Below, piece by piece: positions 36,028 to 47,790 of a DNA stretch of 64,000 nt. The notes under the pieces are model-generated. The model was not told where the DNA came from. It did no database searches and saw only the letters and a list, made by a program, of their open reading frames with translations. The position numbers and the translations under genes were made by a program. The DNA is taken from positions 2,728,001 through 2,792,000 of the forward strand of contig NC_063018.1 of the NCBI RefSeq assembly GCF_020509005.1. Reading direction: 5' to 3'. The stretch comes from Fulvia fulva. Its lineage: Eukaryota; Ascomycota; Dothideomycetes; Mycosphaerellales; Mycosphaerellaceae. The number at the start of each line of letters is the position of its first letter. The first letter of the stretch is position 1.

Positions 36028-36261
36028 TATTAAATAGGTACGAGTTACGTAGTAGTAGAAGACGGCGGATTATACGAAAGACGAAGAAGGACCTAATAGG
36101 ATAGCGTATATTCATATACAGTATCGCCGGTGTTAGTATAGGTAGATACTAGGTGTCCGGATATTTACTAGCCTATAGGCTAGTAAACCCTAGTCATGTG
36201 ATCTAGTTATATAACACACCTACACCTATATACTTATCCTACGGCCTGTATGTTCTTAACA
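36028..36261 (-). repeat. Copia 3' LTR
   Basis: 234 bp, from tattaaataggt to tgttcttaaca (plus strand). Nearly identical to 47,557-47,790 apart from transitions. Confidence 0.85.
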
Positions 36262-39200
36262 CTTCTACTTAGGCCATATAGTCTCCTACAATCCCTTTAC
36301 GTAAGCTAGAGCTGCCTTATAAAGTTTTAGAACTACTAGCTATTAAGGGGCTTTATTAACCTATCAGTAGCTATGTCCTTTATATAGTAGTAGTCTACTA
36401 CAATCTTCTTCTACTACTAGAGATGTCTAACATAGTTATATATAACATTAATATGCTTTGACCTTTTATATATATAGGCATCTTTAACAAGTGTTAAAGC
36501 GGCTTAGTTGTTACCTATAAGCTTGACTAGCCTTAGCTCGTTAATAGTGCCCTTGCTTGCTTTTACACTCGGCTAGAAAGAGCTCTTTCCCACTAGTTCT
36601 AGGCACCCCATTTCCCTAAGGATAGTAGTAAGAAATTGTGACTGCTTTACGGCTACGTTTATAGCTATAAACTTAGCTTCTATTATTGATGTTATAATAG
36701 ACTTCTGCTTCCTACTTATCTAGGACATAGGTGACCTATAAAGGAACTATACGTATCCTAGAATTGAGACTCTATCCACTTTGTCTATAGCGTAGTCAGA
36801 GTCCGAGTATCCCTAGAGATTGCCCCCTCCCTTTCTATATATAAGACCTAGGTCTAGGTACGACCGTAGGTATCGGGAGAGCTTCTTCAAAGCCTTTATA
36901 TACTACTACGAGGGATTAGCAATATATAAGCTAATTCTTCTAAGGGGGAATACTAAGTCTAGCCTTATTATTGTTATTAGCCATATCTAGGTACTGTTAT
37001 AGCTCTAGTAATCCTGTTTGTTACACCTCTTATCTATAGGTGCCGTAGGTACTAAGTGCTCGTAGCTCTCTATAGGTAAGTAAGTTGGCGTAGCCTTCTC
37101 TCTAGCTATGTTCATCTTAGCTAAGTTAGCGTAGACATAGTGTCCTTGATTAAGCTTTAAAGTGCCTTAGGACCTATCTCTTATAATTCTTATTCTAAGG
37201 ATCTTTGTAGGTTTACTAAGATCTTTAATCTTAAACACTTTTCCAAGCTCAGCCTTGAACTACTAAACATCTAATAGCTTCGGAGCTATAACAGGTATGT
37301 TATCTATATAGGTAAGGACTATAAGGTCTCTATCCGTATAGATAAGTAGGTATAGATCTACCTAGGATTAGGTCAATCTAATCTTCTCTAGCTTCGTAAT
37401 ATAGAGCTTATTCTAGTCTCTAGCTACTTGCTTAAGCCTATAAAGGCTTCGTAGGACCTTAAACACTATGTTTAGAGGTGCTTTAACTCCTAGGGGTGGG
37501 ATTATATAGATGTCTTTAAGGAGGCTACTTTAGGTAAAAGCATTATTCACATCTACTAGGTACATCTCGAGATCTATCTTATATACTACTGCCATAAATA
37601 CTCGGAGAGTATTATGTCTAACAGTAGGTATAAAGGTCTCTTCGAAGTCAACCCTATATTTCTATAAAAACCCTCTTATAACTAGTCTTGCCTTGAACTT
37701 CTTAATAGCTCTACTAATCATTCTTTTCACATCAAAGACCTACCTAGAAGTAATTAGATTCGTACCCTTTAGCGGTACAACTACTTCCTAGGTGTTGTTA
37801 CTTACTAAGGTAATAAGTTCGTTCTCGATTGCCTCTCTCTATATATATCCCTATTCGGGGTCTCCTACGGCTACCTTATAGGACTTTAGGATTGGCACTT
37901 CCTACTAAAAGGCTATAGCCTACCTAACAGTAGCAAATGTATATTCTTCTACGTCGTTTAGAATCTCCTCTACCTAGCTTATTATAGGGTCTAGATAGAA
38001 CATCTAGGCGATAAGAGCCTTATAGTGTTTAGCCTTATACTCTTTAGAGTTATTATCTCCGTCCCCCCTTAACCTCTTATTACCTACAACCTGAGGTGGC
38101 GCTAGGTGTTTAGATAGGTCGAACTAAAAGACATCTTCTTTTTCTTTTATTAGAGTACCCTGATCTCTAAACTTCTAGTATTCCCTAATATCCTTTAGGG
38201 GAGGGGGAAGTTGTATAGATAGCGGTTGCTATAGTGTTAATAACTCGGGTAGGTTCTGTATAGATCTACCGTTATCGGCCTTCGACAGTGTTAAAACCGC
38301 CTTAATATTTTCTCCTAGCCTTCGTAACGGTGTCTCTAATAATCCCCTATCGGAAAATTTCGCCCTAAAGGGCTTCCTCCTAATAGGATTGCGCTATAGC
38401 GCTCGACTCGGCTAGTTAGTGAAGGTGATACTAAGATCTATATCTCCCCCCCTTCTTATTCTTAAACTAGTCGACGTGACTATACGCTTTTATAGCTTTT
38501 ATATCGGGATCCTAGAATAGCTATTATTTTGTAGTGTTTTCTAAGTAGCCTATAAACACGGCTTCTTTTCCTCGGTTTAGTAACTTGTCTCTCCTTAAGC
38601 CTTAAGGTTAGGCTCTTAGGTCTATATAGACTATAGCTTTGTATCCCTAGACGCGGAAATGGTCGACTAACGGTACTTAGCTAGTAAAGGCTTCTTCTAG
38701 TAAAAGAGTAATACTATTAATGATCGGACTATTAGGCAGTCTGTTTCTAATTATAGTCTATACTTACAAAGCTTCTGGCTAGAACTTAACTAGTATACTA
38801 GAGTCTTTAAGTATAGCCCGGACTGTGTTCTTAGAGGCTTGAATTGACCTTTCTATAGGTCTATTCTAAAGAGAGTTATAGGCATTAGTTGTGTCTATCT
38901 AAGTACTAAACTCCTTCTCCTACTCTTTTAGTAAGGCGAGAATTTCCTTTATACTATTACTACGGATCGTAGACAGAAAGCACCTTAACTACCGTTCTGC
39001 CTAGACCTTCTAATCCCGTAGGGCTGTAGGAGCGTCGCTCCTAGCCTTTAAAGGGATCACCCACTTCTTCCTAGAGAAGTTGTCTATAATCTTAAGCTAA
39101 TATTTATATCCTAGCCTAGAGACTACGCCCTAAAAAGGCCTATAGATGTCAATAGAGATAAGGGCCAGCCTCTCCCCTTTTCTCTCTATAGCAGGTCCTT

Positions 39201-40861
39201 TGAACTTCCTTATGTTTATAAGAGAGCAGACCTTACAATTCTAGTGTTTAGAAGGAATAGGAATAGAATCTTTCTTATTAATAACTCTATAAAGGTTTCT
39301 TAGCAGTCCCTTGCCAAGGTGTGCACATCTTCTATACTATAGCTCCTACTGATCTTCGGACTTATTATTAGCTATAGCGGTACCGTCACGTTCTTAAGAG
39401 AGTATACTAGTATACTATAGCTTAAGAATTTCCGAGATCGAGTAGATAAACGGTACTCCTCCTCGAAGTTTGGTCTAGACAACGGGTTTACTAGACAAGG
39501 ATTTTAGGGTAAAACTAGGTAGTTAGATAGCAAACTGTTAGCTAAACTGATTCTACGAAACAAGACTAACTCTAAGGCTAGGAACAAACAGGACATTTTC
39601 TAAGACAATTTGCTTTCTAGAAGGACTACCTATTACTACACTTCCTATATATATAGCTTGTAGATAGCCACCCCTAACCTTGATCCACTTCCTCTTTTAA
39701 AGAGGCTTTAGTGTCCTAAATAGTGAATCTTAGTTAGTTATATATAATGATGTACAAGAGTTAAGTAACTACTCGGACGAGGGGTACTTACCTTTAGCTT
39801 CTATAGTAGAATAGGCAACCTCATTAACATTATTATCTTCTAATAGTATCTTAGAGTCTGATACGTCTTCCTAGGTCGTATAGGCCCTTATAGGCTTACT
39901 AGAGGAGGCCTTTGGCTTACGGCTCTCCTTTATCTGCTTTGTAAGGTCCGTTATTACCTTAAGGATATTACGAAGGTTTAGTAATAATAACCTCCTACGA
40001 GGTAGTAACGGTTGTCTCTTAGTAGGGTAGGTAACCCTAGCTAGTTTGTTCTTGTTCCTAATAGCCTACTAAGCTATAGAAAGGTGTGGGCACTTGCTTA
40101 TAAAATGGTCACTATTGTAGAGATAGCACGTAAGCTTGCCCTAGAAACCCTTCTTAGCGAATATAGCTATCCCTTAATAAATTATTAATTCTTACTTCTC
40201 CCTAAGGATTATAAGAATGTCTTGTAGTAAGAGTTTTACCTAGGCATTAATTGTATCGCGAATTGAGCCAAATGAGTCTAGCAGAGCTACTAAGAGTTAC
40301 TAGATCTTTCTATCCTTAGTCTTAATGTCTTAGAACTAAGGCGAGATTGAAATAGCCCTCCTTATAATTAAGCTAAGCTCCTACTAGGCGTCATCTATTG
40401 ACTAGTCCTCTATTATCACGAAATTAGTGTATTGCTAAAGCAAACTTCTTCTAGTAGCGAGAAGTCTTCTCTTATATTTAGCTTTAGCCCATTCCTACAA
40501 CTCCTTCGTATACCGGATCTCGTATATTATCTCTTAGTCATCTATCGACAGACAGATATACATCTTATATAGGGCCGTTACATTATACCGTCTGTACGAT
40601 ACCTTCCTTATCGCTTGATCTAAAGGAAGGGATGACTCCGATAGGGTATCGCTAGGGTTGTAGCGGGAATGTCCGTAATAATATCCTCGAGGACCTAGTC
40701 AACCTGCTTTAATACTAGGTGTATTCTTATTAGCTTAAACTATGTTTCGTAGTTCTCTCTTATTAGAAGAGGTGCTGCTCTCTTTCTTATAAACCTAGTC
40801 TCGTTCTCTATTTTTGTAAGTTAAGGGACAGGTTAGCTGCCCTTAGGTAATAGGATATATT
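36262..40861 (-). pseudogene. Copia gag (part), integrase, reverse transcriptase, RNase H; RIP-mutated
   Basis: Minus-strand coding relic. From 5' to 3': a gag nucleocapsid knuckle near 40,140-40,085 (CYLYNSDHFISKCPH, second Cys changed to Tyr by a TGC to TAC type change); the pre-integrase zinc motif near 39,360-39,200 (RRCAHLGKGLLRNL, then NCKVCSLINIRKFKGPA) followed by the integrase core; RT (about 37,900-37,150); and the RNase H C terminus near 36,550-36,390 (VKLIGNN, AALTLVKDA, RSKHINVIYNYVRHL). Frames are broken by TAG/TAA codons typical of RIP, though mutation is less dense than in the Gypsy relics. The product would have been one Gag-Pol polyprotein. Confidence 0.8.
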
Positions 40862-40866
40862 CGGTC
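40862..40866 (+). repeat. Gypsy-A (plus copy) target duplication CGGTC, left
   Basis: cggtc precedes the left LTR and recurs at 47,158-47,162. Confidence 0.9.
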
Positions 40867-41386
40867 TGTCATGGTCTCCCCACAGAGTGTACAGAAGGTG
40901 GGGACAGAAGAGCCTCAGAGTGCTCAGAAGTCGTCAAGAAGTGACAGTCCAGCTTGGTGTGTGAGCGCCAAGAGTCATATACCCCGCAACATTCACTACG
41001 GGACCCAGCCCTCCAAATTCACCCCTCTACCAAACCTTGACAGATTCACTTCGGCTCGTGACTGTGTGACTCACGGCACTCCCGCGAGCACCCGCGACTA
41101 CGCTGGACCCTGGAAGAAGTACGTGGAAGACTCGGAACGTAGGGCAGGTTGGAATAAGGTTTTGAGCAAAGCTGCTAAGCGCGGCTTCGCACGGGTTAGC
41201 CCTGTTGATGCGGGGACACGTACTCGCGAGGGTCGCGTATAAATATCTGGCCTTCCCCAGGCCTCTCTTGCTTTCTTCGTCTTTTGTTTTGTGTAGCAAT
41301 CATACTATACCCTTTTGCATCTGCACTTCGCACCTATATTCTCGCTTTCACCCTTGCATCTCACAGGCTAGGCTCTCGCCCTGACA
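40867..41386 (+). repeat. Gypsy-A 5' LTR
   Basis: 520 bp. It contains a TATA-like TATAAATA (41,238-41,245), the putative transcript start motif GTCTTTTGT (41,279-41,287), and an open 124-codon frame (40,871-41,242) that matches the end of pol in the 3' LTR. Confidence 0.9.
41238..41245 (+). promoter_or_regulatory. TATA box of the Gypsy-A LTR promoter
   Basis: TATAAATA lies about 40 bp upstream of the motif that pairs with the primer-binding site. The same site is at 47,009-47,016 in the 3' LTR. Confidence 0.6.
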
Positions 41387-41388
41387 TC

Positions 41389-41397
41389 ACAAAAGAC
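41389..41397 (+). promoter_or_regulatory. Gypsy-A primer-binding site ACAAAAGAC (self-priming type)
   Basis: Two bases after the LTR. It lacks the TGG start expected for priming by a tRNA 3' end. It is perfectly complementary to GTCTTTTGT at 41,279-41,287 and 47,050-47,058 within the LTRs, as in Tf1/sushi elements whose own RNA 5' end primes reverse transcription. Confidence 0.65.
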
Positions 41398-41428
41398 CAA
41401 CAAACCGTCAACCACTCGAGTCATCCTC

Positions 41429-42640
41429 ATAGGTGACCACGCCACCGATAGAGGTGTCAACCTCGACAACTAAGACACTCCATTCCACTTCAGTGAGTAG
41501 ACTGACATCCCCTTCTCGAACGCCGCTGCCTTCGGTGCCTAGGCAAACGCCAACCCCGACACCGCCTACGCTCTTATCAACCGCACCGTCTCCTCTTTCC
41601 GCGAGACCGCCTAGCAGGTCGAGCAAGCAAACAACTAAGTAACATACCTTCAAGGTATTGTGAACACCTTCTAGAACCTCGCCCCGCACGCCGACGACAA
41701 CCGCCGCCAGCACTTCTCTAAGAAGGTCAACGACCTAGACGAGTTCGACGGCAACAAGAGCAAGTTTGAGGCATTTGAGACACAGCTCACTATCAAGCTG
41801 TTGGCTAATGCCGACCACTTTCCGTAAGAGAAGGACAAAGTCACGTACGTCTTCTCCCTCCTTCGGGGAGACGCCGCGGCTCAGGTACAACACTATATCG
41901 ACAACGCCACGCAGACTATCGGCTGCCCGGACGTCCTCACCTTGATGCAGGACCTCCGTGCTGCCTTTGGTGATCCAGACCGTAGAGCTACCGCCTAGAA
42001 CGCCATCTACAACCTCCTCTAGAAGAACAAGAGCTTCGCCGAGTATCTCGCGGCCTTCAACCGCGACATCGGGTTCACCGGCTATAACGAAGAGACCAAG
42101 AAGAGCACTCTCCGCCGTGGTTTGTTAGCAGAGCTTCTTCGAGCCCTCGAGGACAAGGACGTCGGTACTATAAGCTTCCGTAAGCTCGTCGAGACCTGCC
42201 AGCGCCTCGACTCTAACATGAAACACACCGCCTCTCTCCTCGCTTCCCGTTCTTAAGGTCGTCAGCCTCGTGGTCCCGGAAGCCACTTCGCTGCTCTACT
42301 AGGCGCCGCCGCTCCTACGGCTCTCCCTCCCGTCTCTATAGGTGACGCTATAGATCTCAGCGCTAGTGCCGCCGTCCCTCGAGTCCAGGGCCTCGTTAAC
42401 GGTAAGCTCACTCCCGAAGAGAAGCTTCGCCGTCGCCAGGCCGGACTCTGCACCTACTGCGGCGGTCTAGGCCACATCGTAGCCAACTGTCCGTAGCTCG
42501 CTGCCCGTAACGCCCGCAACCCGGTTCGCGGCGCTATCGGCGCTATCGAGCCTGCTCCTACTGCTCCCGCTAAGCAGGAAAAAGCCTAGGTCTTCCTCAT
42601 CGACGCGATGAAGACTAAGAACAACGTTTACCGAAAGTGA
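41429..42640 (+). pseudogene. Gypsy-A gag, several nonsense codons and mutated start
   Basis: About 403 codons ending at TGA 42,638-42,640. The probable start codon reads ATA (41,429-41,431), one TpG to TpA change from ATG. In-frame TAA/TAG codons fall where CAA, CAG or TGG fit, for example 41,471 and 41,501. Capsid-like sequence runs through KSKFEAFETQLTIKLLANAD, FSLLRGDAAAQVQHYI, FGDPDRRATA and FAEYLAAFNRDIGFTGY. The nucleocapsid knuckle CTYCGGLGHIVANC (42,450-42,491) is intact. Gag would package the element RNA in virus-like particles. The next frame (pol) is -1 relative to gag, the usual Ty3/Gypsy frameshift arrangement. Confidence 0.88.
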
Positions 42641-45600
42641 AGAGAGGAAAGAAGTTGAGGATCAATACAGTATAGCTAGACCTATACGACGAGACGGGCA
42701 AGGACCACGCTTACAAACCGTTCGTCACGAATGTAAATATCGGCTCAAAGAAACTCTCTTCTTCCAATCTCACTCTCATAGACACTAGCGTACTAGGCGA
42801 GTCTTTTATAGACTATAAACTCGCGACCTCTCTCAACCTCGAACCCTAGGAACTGAAGTACCCTCGCACCCTTGAACTCTTTGACGGTACGGAGACTACT
42901 ACTGGTAAGATTACTCATGTTGTACACACGTCAATCACCCTCGGAGGCAAGCGTATGTCGATCACTAGCTTCCTTACGTCCCTACCGTATCAGAAGTTTA
43001 TCCTCGGCCTCCCCTAGTTCAGACGACACCGACCTATCATCGACTGGACTTCCCTTACTATCAGCTTCCCTCTAGAAGTTCCTCCGGCACCTCCGCCTTC
43101 TCCGCCGCCTCAGCGCGGTCCTAAGTATACCAAGATCTTCTAGGTGAACGCCGCTGCCTTCACTACTGCTGCTAAGCAGCCTAAAGCTCAAGTCTTCGCC
43201 GCCTCTCTCCGCGATATCGACATCGCCCTCGAGAAGCTCGACAAGAAGCGTACACCTACCGACCCTGCTACGAAGGTCCCTCCTTGGGCACACCACATCC
43301 TCTACGTATTCGATGCTAAAGCCGTAGACGAGCTGCCTCCTCATCGCCCTCACGACTATAAGATTGAGCTAGAAGAAGGTGTAGAGACACCGTTCGGACC
43401 GTTATATTCTATGTCCCGAGAAGAGCTTATCGTCCTTAAGAGATACCTCGAAGAGAACCTAAAGAAGGGGTTCATTCGAGCGAGCCGTTCCAGCGCTAGC
43501 AGTCCCGTCATGTTCGTCAAGAAGCCCGGCGGTGGTCTACGCTTCTACGTAGACTACCGAGGCTTGAACGCTGTTATAAAGAAGAACCGCTACCCAATAC
43601 CGTTAATTCAGGAGACGCTCGAGCGCCTCTCTAAGGCCAAGTACTTCACCAAGCTCGATGTCATCGCTACGTTCAACAAGTTACGAATGGCAGAAGGACA
43701 CGAGTATCTTATAGCCTTCCGTACTCGCTACGGGCTGTTCGAGTCGCTCGTTATGCCCTTCGGCGTTTGTAACGGGCCTAGTACCTTCTAGAACTTCATT
43801 AACGACATCCTTTAGGAGTTCCTCGATCAGTTCTGCACTGCCTACATCGACGACATCCTAGTCTACAGCGAGACTAAGGAGGAGCACCGCGAGCACGTCT
43901 GTAAGGTCCTTCAGAAGCTCGCAGACGCCGGCTTGTAGCTCGACATCGACAAGTGCGAGTTTGAGAAGACCGAAGTCAAGTTCCTTGGTTTGATCATTAC
44001 CGCAGACGGCATCAAGATGGACCAAGAGAAGATCGACGCTATCGTCGAATAGGATGCTCCTACGAACGTCAAAGAGGTCTAGGGTTTCCTAGGCTTTGCC
44101 AACTTCTACCGCCGCTTCATCTACGCATTTTCGGGCGTGGTACGCCCTTTGACGAAGCTCACGCGTAAGGGTAAGAAGTTCGCCTGGACCGACGAATGCT
44201 AGGAGGCTTTTGACTTGCTCAAAGCGAAGTTTGTTAAGAACCCGCTTCTACGGCACTTCGATTTCGAACTGGAGACCCGTGTAGAGACCGACGCATCCGA
44301 CGGCGTGGTGGGCGGTGTCCTGCTATAACGCCGCTCGCCTGAATCCCCCTGGTTACCTGTCGCCTTCCTCTCCAAGAAGATGACCGCTACGGAGTGTAAC
44401 TACGAGATCTACGACAAGGAGCTTCTCGCCATCGTCAAAGCTTTCGAAGAGTGGCGCCCCGAGCTCGAAGGCTCTGCTATGCCCGTCCAAGTAAGCTCCG
44501 ACTATAAGAACCTCGTCTACTTTATGAAGAGCAAGCTGCTCAATCGTCGCTAGGCCCGCTGGAGCGAGTTCCTCTCCCGGTTCAACTTCGTGATCTCGTA
44601 CACGCCCGGCAAGGCCAACTCGATGGCCGACGCCCTTACCCGCCGCCCTAGTGACTCTCCAGTTGATCGAAGAGGGGGCCGGCAAATCGCAGGGCAACAA
44701 GTCATCAAAGAGCACAACCTCTCTTCCGAGCTTCGAGAGTACCTATCGAATGGCCAGCCTACGCTCGCCGCTTCCTTTGCTACTCTCGTGCTCGCTCCTG
44801 CCTACCTTGACGAGAGTGACGATGAATCCGAGCCTGAAGAATACGCCTCGGACGCTGAGGACTTGAACGACGATGAAGAGGGCTTAGTAACGACCGACGG
44901 CTCATCCGAATCAGACTTTGAGGGGTTTGATAATAAGGAGCAGCCCGAAGGCATCATAGCACGAGTACGAACAGCGTACGATGCCGACATAGACGCCCAA
45001 GAGTTAGTTCAGGCCCTTGAATCTGGCGCGAGGACATTCCCGGGCTTCTCGCTGTCCGAGTGCGAGCTCTAGGAAGGTGTCGTCTACTTCCGTAAGAAGC
45101 TTTACGTACCGCAGCCCGAAGGCTCTAATATCCGAGCTGAGATTCTTCAAATCATCCACGACTCCGCCTCTAGGGGTCACCTAGGCGTAGCTAAGACCCA
45201 CAAGCTCCTCGCTAGGTATTACTAGTGGCCGCATTCCTGGAAGGACGTCCGCCGCTACGTGCTGAACTGCGCTGCTTGCCGAAGAGCCAAAGCTAACCGC
45301 CACCGTCCCCACGGTCTCTTGCACCCTCTCCCGGCTCCTGATCGTCCGTAGAAGCACATCACTATAGACTTTATCACCGATCTTCCTCACGGCAAGACCT
45401 TCAGCGGCGTGAAAGCAAAGGCCCTTCTAGTGATCGTGGACCGTCACTCCAAGGACCGGTACATGATCCCGTGCTAGAGCATGACCGCAAAGGAGACTGC
45501 TCGCTTGTTCTACGAATTCGTCTGGCGCTTTCAAGGCCTCCCGGATAGCATCACCTCTGACAGAGGCACCCAGTTCATCTCGCACTTCTGGAAGCGTCTG

Positions 45601-47013
45601 TGTGCTATCCTAGGCATCAAGCATAACCTCTCGACCAGTTTTTAGCTACAGACCGACGGCCAGACCGAAATTACGAACGCTATCCTCGAGCAGGTCCTTC
45701 GTTGCTTCGTCGACTACCACTAGAAGGATTGGCCTCAGCATATCCCTGCGGTGGAGTTCGCTACTCGTAACTGGGACTCGGAGACTACTAGCTACTCTCC
45801 CTTCTATACTACGAGAGGTTACTACCCTCGTACAGGCATGGAACTAGAAGAACCTCTCCCGCCTACCGAAGACGCAAACGAGCAAGCAGTAGACGAGTTC
45901 GCTACTATACTCTCACAGATCTATAAAGAAGTTCACGACGAGATAGTGTACGCACAAGCAATCTACGAGGATCAAGCTAATCGTCGTCGCTAGCCAGCTC
46001 CCGACTACTAAGTAGGCGATATGGTCTACCTCAACTCTAAGAACATCAAGACAGACCGCCCCTCTAAGAAGCTGAACTGGAAGAACCTAGGTCCTTTTAA
46101 GATCACCGAGCGTATCAGTTCACACGCCTACCGTCTAGCTCTTCCTGCGAACATAAAGATCCACGACGTCTTCCATCCCGTACGCCTTCGGCCGTCGGCT
46201 GAGGACCTATTCCCGAACCAAAACCAAGACATGCCAGGTCCTCCCGATAAAGTAGAAGTCGACGAGCCTGTTAACCTACCTTCTGACGACTATGCCGTCC
46301 GCAAGATCCGGGGAATCCGCGTAGAGCCCAACGACGTTGAAGGACTACCGCCGATCAAGTATGAAGTCGAATCGCAAGGTTGCCCTAAGTAGGATACCTT
46401 ATAGGAACCTATCCAACATATCATCTTCAATCGTCAAGCAATCGAAGAATACTACGCCCGCGCAGACGGCCCAGAAGTCAACATCGGCAGGCTCTTCGAA
46501 TCTGAGCTTTTCGACGGGGCTTACCAATGGTGTATCGACCATGACATCAGGCCTAGGCCTGGTACTGAAGCTGAACATCCTCGATATGTGGAACTACTAC
46601 GGCTTCGTAGGAACTCAGCTTTGTTCGGGGGGGCTACTGTCATGGTCTCCCCACAGAGTGTACAGAAGGTGGGGACAGAAGAGCCTCAGAGTGCTCAGAA
46701 GTCGTCAAGAAGTGACAGTCCAGCTTGGTGTGTGAGCGCCAAGAATCACATGCCCCGCAACATTCACTACGGGACCTAGCCCTCCAAATTCACCCCTCTA
46801 CCAAACCTTGACAGATTCACTTCGGCTCGTGACTGTGTGACTCACGGCACTCCCGCGAGCACCCGCGACTGCGCTGGACCCTGGAAGAAGCACGTGGAAG
46901 ACTCGGAACGTAGGGCAGGTTGGAATAAGGTTTTGAGCAAAGCTGCTGAGCGCGGCTTCGCACGGGTTAGCCCTGTTGATGCGGGGACACGCACTCGCGA
47001 GGGTCGCGTATAA
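42641..47013 (+). pseudogene. Gypsy-A pol: protease, RT, RNase H, integrase, chromodomain; RIP stops
   Basis: A frame of about 1,457 codons that continues into the 3' LTR. Domains: aspartic protease (LIDTSVLGESFID near 42,775, unusual DTS at the active site), RT ([27 protein letters not shown], and catalytic [10 protein letters not shown] at 43,840-43,869), RNase H (VETDASDGVVGGVL near 44,285, [19 protein letters not shown]), and integrase with an HHCC zinc site (45,155-45,285; HLGVAKTHKLL, CAAC) and a DDE core (TIDFITDLP, ITSDRGTQF). A chromodomain-like C terminus (about 46,280-46,470) ends in WDTLWEP with both Trp codons now TAG. TAG codons occur at 43,789 and many later sites. Each is one transition from CAG or TGG. 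Confidence 0.88.
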
Positions 47014-47157
47014 ATATCTGGCCTTCCCCAGGCCTCTCTTGCTTTCTTCGTCTTTTGTTTTGTGTAGCAATCATACCATACCCTTTTACATCTGCACTTC
47101 GCACCTGCATTCTCGCTTTCACCCTTGCATCTCACAGGCCAGGCTCTCGCCCTGACA
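46638..47157 (+). repeat. Gypsy-A 3' LTR
   Basis: 520 bp, same length as the 5' LTR. Carries the same TATA and GTCTTTTGT motifs. One RIP-type TAG (46,777) interrupts the pol extension here, where the 5' LTR keeps CAG. Confidence 0.9.
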
Positions 47158-47162
47158 CGGTC
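47158..47162 (+). repeat. Gypsy-A (plus copy) target duplication CGGTC, right
   Basis: Second copy of the 5-bp duplication, after which Copia sequence resumes. Confidence 0.9.
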
Positions 47163-47556
47163 GTACGCGATCGGATCGAAATAGGATAAACCGAACGCGA
47201 GGTTAATATTAGTACTAAGACACTATAGCGTAACTCTCTTAGTAGAGGGGGTTTCTAAGACACTACGGCTCTCTTAGAATAAACAGTTAGTCGATACGAA
47301 CGCGATGTCCGGAGAGCGACTCTTCTTAGTAAGCTCGCCTAATTGTCTAAGGTATTAGTATAGGCTCCCTAACTCGGAGTCTAATAGTACCTTACTAGGC
47401 TCTTTTACGTCTTATATATACCTATAGCACGGCTATAGCTTCCTATATAATACGGGTGCGGCCTCTAGTCTACCTTCCTTTTGTTCTAAAGAGGAATAAC
47501 TCTAATACGACTTTGTCGAGGGTGAAACACCGAGTTACTAACCCGGGCTTATAACC
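47163..47556 (-). pseudogene. Copia 5' leader and start of gag, minus strand
   Basis: Resumed Copia DNA between Gypsy-A and the Copia 5' LTR. It carries the primer-binding site next to the LTR and the beginning of gag. RIP-mutated; no open frame remains. Confidence 0.6.
47545..47556 (-). promoter_or_regulatory. Copia primer-binding site, initiator tRNA-Met anticodon type
   Basis: The plus strand reads gggcttataacc directly beside the LTR. One CpA to TpA reversal gives GGGCTCATAACC, the anticodon stem-loop of fungal initiator tRNA-Met (anticodon CAT). Drosophila copia and yeast Ty5 prime from this internal site with a cleaved half-tRNA. Confidence 0.6.
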
Positions 47557-47790
47557 TATTAAATAGGTACGAGTTATGTAGTAGTAGAAGACGGCGGATT
47601 ATACGAAAGACGAAGAAGGACCTAATAGGATAGCGTATATCTATATATAGTATCGCCGGTATTAGTATAGGTAGATACTAGGTGTCCGGATGTTTGCTAG
47701 CCTATAGGCTAGTAAACCCTAGTTACGTGATCTAGTCACATAACACACCCACACCTATATACTTGTCCTACGGCCTATATGTTCTTAATA
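47557..47790 (-). repeat. Copia 5' LTR
   Basis: 234 bp, the same length as its partner at 36,028-36,261, followed by the duplication GTATC (47,791-47,795). Confidence 0.85.

Larger units (their letters stand above)
40867..47157 (+). mobile_element. Gypsy-A, plus-strand full-length copy (chromodomain Ty3/Gypsy), lightly RIPed
   Basis: A 6,291-bp element with 520-bp LTRs at each end, TGTCATGG...CCTGACA termini and a 5-bp duplication. Internal parts: primer-binding site, gag in one frame, pol in the -1 frame, and a guanine-rich tract (ggggggg, 46,627-46,633) before the 3' LTR. By eye about 13 positions differ between the LTRs. All are transitions and all but one fit CpA/TpG to TpA, so the copy is young but already touched by RIP. 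It lies inside the Copia gag region. Confidence 0.92.
36028..47790 (-). mobile_element. Ty1/Copia retrotransposon, minus strand, split by Gypsy-A
   Basis: Two 234-bp LTRs (36,028-36,261 and 47,557-47,790) bound the element, with 5-bp duplications GTATC. The internal part runs from 47,556 to 47,163 and then from 40,861 to 36,262 on the minus strand; 40,862-47,162 is the inserted Gypsy-A with its duplication. Without the insert the element is about 5.5 kb, normal for Copia. Gene order gag, integrase, RT, RNase H is the Copia order. Confidence 0.85.
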
